A stretch of 6,863 nt of DNA from Candidatus Sulfotelmatobacter sp. (GTDB lineage Bacteria > Acidobacteriota > Terriglobia > Terriglobales > Acidobacteriaceae): contig JASIKQ010000659.1 in the NCBI GenBank assembly GCA_030049565.1, forward strand, positions 1 through 6,863, in the 5' to 3' direction. The position numbers were made by a program, and so were the translations under genes. Under the pieces are notes generated by a model that saw nothing but the letters and a program-made list of their open reading frames with translations, was not told where the DNA came from and did no database searches. Shown here piece by piece: positions 6,170-6,863 of this stretch (its first letter is position 1; every line of letters begins with the position of its first letter).

Positions 6170-6226
6170 CTGCTCGTCTTGTTGTTCCCTCTCTCTTTGT
6201 TTCTGTGGTGACTAAATTTGTAGCAC

Positions 6227-6863
6227 TCAGAATTTTCGGCTGTGCTCCTTGGCCCAGCGTTCGACAACAACTTTCTTATCAGTATAGAACTCGATGGCGT
6301 CGCGGCCCTGGCCGTGGAGGTCGCCGAAGAAACTGTTCTTCCATCCGCTGAACGGGAAATAGGCCATGGGAGCGGCGACTCCAATGTTGATGCCGATGTT
6401 GCCGGCAGGGGCTTCGTACCGGAAGCGGCGTGCGGCCGATCCGCTCGACGTAAATAAAGATGCCTGGTTGCCGTAGGCGCTGCGCTCGAGAAATGCAAGG
6501 GCTTCGTCGAGATCGCTGGCATGAACGAGGCTCAGCACCGGCCCGAAGATCTCCGTCTCGGTAAGTTCGCTGGTTGCGGGAACGTCGTCGAGAATGGTCG
6601 GATTAACGAAGTTTCCTTTCTCATGGCGCGGTACTTTGGCGTGGCGTCCGTCGAGCAGAACTTTCGCTCCCTGTTTTTCGCCGACGCCGATCAGAGATTC
6701 GATGCGCTCTTTGCTTTGCGCCGTGATCACCGGTCCCATCTGCACGCCTTCCTCGAGTCCGTTTCCAACTCTCAATTTCGACGCTGCCTCGGCAATTGAG
6801 TCGCGAAAAATTTTCTGCGCTTCGCCGATTGTCACGGCGACAGACACGGCAAGGCAGCGCTGT
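6227..6863 (-). CDS. mmsA: CoA-acylating (methyl)malonate-semialdehyde dehydrogenase, C-terminal part
   Basis: The frame stays open to the window edge, and the stop TGA is at 6229-6227. About 211 residues are visible, which is the C-terminal two fifths of a roughly 490-500-residue aldehyde dehydrogenase. The first visible residues read [10 protein letters not shown]; this Cys (codon 6856-6854) matches the catalytic nucleophile in the family motif GQRC. Further on are TEIFGPVL, typical of the aldehyde dehydrogenase fold, and [14 protein letters not shown], a signature of the methylmalonate-semialdehyde subfamily. This enzyme oxidises malonate or methylmalonate semialdehyde with NAD+ and CoA to acetyl-CoA or propionyl-CoA, releasing CO2, in the cytoplasm. 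The GTG at 6847 lies inside this conserved region and is not a start. Together with the aminotransferase at 3971-5308 it suggests beta-alanine, pyrimidine or valine catabolism. The NAD-binding N-terminal region is outside the window. Confidence 0.92.
   Translation of the reverse strand, partial: QRCLAVSVAVTIGEAQKIFRDSIAEAASKLRVGNGLEEGVQMGPVITAQSKERIESLIGVGEKQGAKVLLDGRHAKVPRHEKGNFVNPTILDDVPATSELTETEIFGPVLSLVHASDLDEALAFLERSAYGNQASLFTSSGSAARRFRYEAPAGNIGINIGVAAPMAYFPFSGWKNSFFGDLHGQGRDAIEFYTDKKVVVERWAKEHSRKF

Noticed and set aside
1..6863. CRISPR array, tRNA, rRNA or insertion sequence
   Set aside because: No regularly spaced long direct repeats, no tRNA-like cloverleaf noticed, and no transposase motif in any frame.

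Overview
The window looks like a piece of an Acidobacteriota chromosome, probably a soil or sediment Terriglobia/Koribacter-like lineage. This rests on recognition, not on a search. The supporting signs are a moderately GC-rich sequence, a DUF4097 protein ending in a Gly/Pro tail with a GGIPGGI motif, a large membrane Ser/Thr kinase fused to a PD40 beta-propeller, and an intergenic ATTCCGAGCG-type dispersed repeat.

Layout. (1) 2-514 (+) is the C-terminal end of a DUF4097 beta-strand-repeat protein. (2) 515-792 is non-coding with one weak promoter candidate. (3) 793-1008 (+) is a small Cys/His-rich, probably zinc-binding protein of unknown function. (4) 1009-1279 is a repeat-rich spacer holding a REP-like hairpin, a pair of competing inverted repeats and a perfect 33-nt palindrome, followed by a good promoter whose start site nearly coincides with the next ATG. 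(5) 1280-3937 (+) is the transmembrane Ser/Thr kinase with a C-terminal PD40 propeller. (6) 3971-5308 (-) is a class III PLP aminotransferase, convergent with the kinase. (7) 5430-6112 (+) is a vapBC-type toxin-antitoxin pair with overlapping stop and start codons. (8) 6227-6863 (-) is the C-terminal 211 residues of a CoA-acylating (methyl)malonate-semialdehyde dehydrogenase, running off the window just upstream of its catalytic Cys.

How the genes fit together. The aminotransferase and the semialdehyde dehydrogenase share a strand and would act in sequence: amino-group removal from beta-alanine (or a similar omega-amino acid) to malonate semialdehyde, then oxidative CoA acylation. This matches the reductive pyrimidine or beta-alanine catabolic route. 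The oppositely oriented vapBC cassette sits between them. It is edged by two degenerate heptamer arrays, and a minus-strand terminator-like hairpin lies between it and the aminotransferase, so it may be an insertion into a formerly contiguous catabolic pair. The kinase is an independent sensor-signalling gene.

I found no clear new multi-gene system. The most unusual material is in the intergenic regions: the palindrome before the kinase, the likely leaderless kinase transcript, the terminator facing into the aminotransferase, and the heptamer arrays around vapBC.
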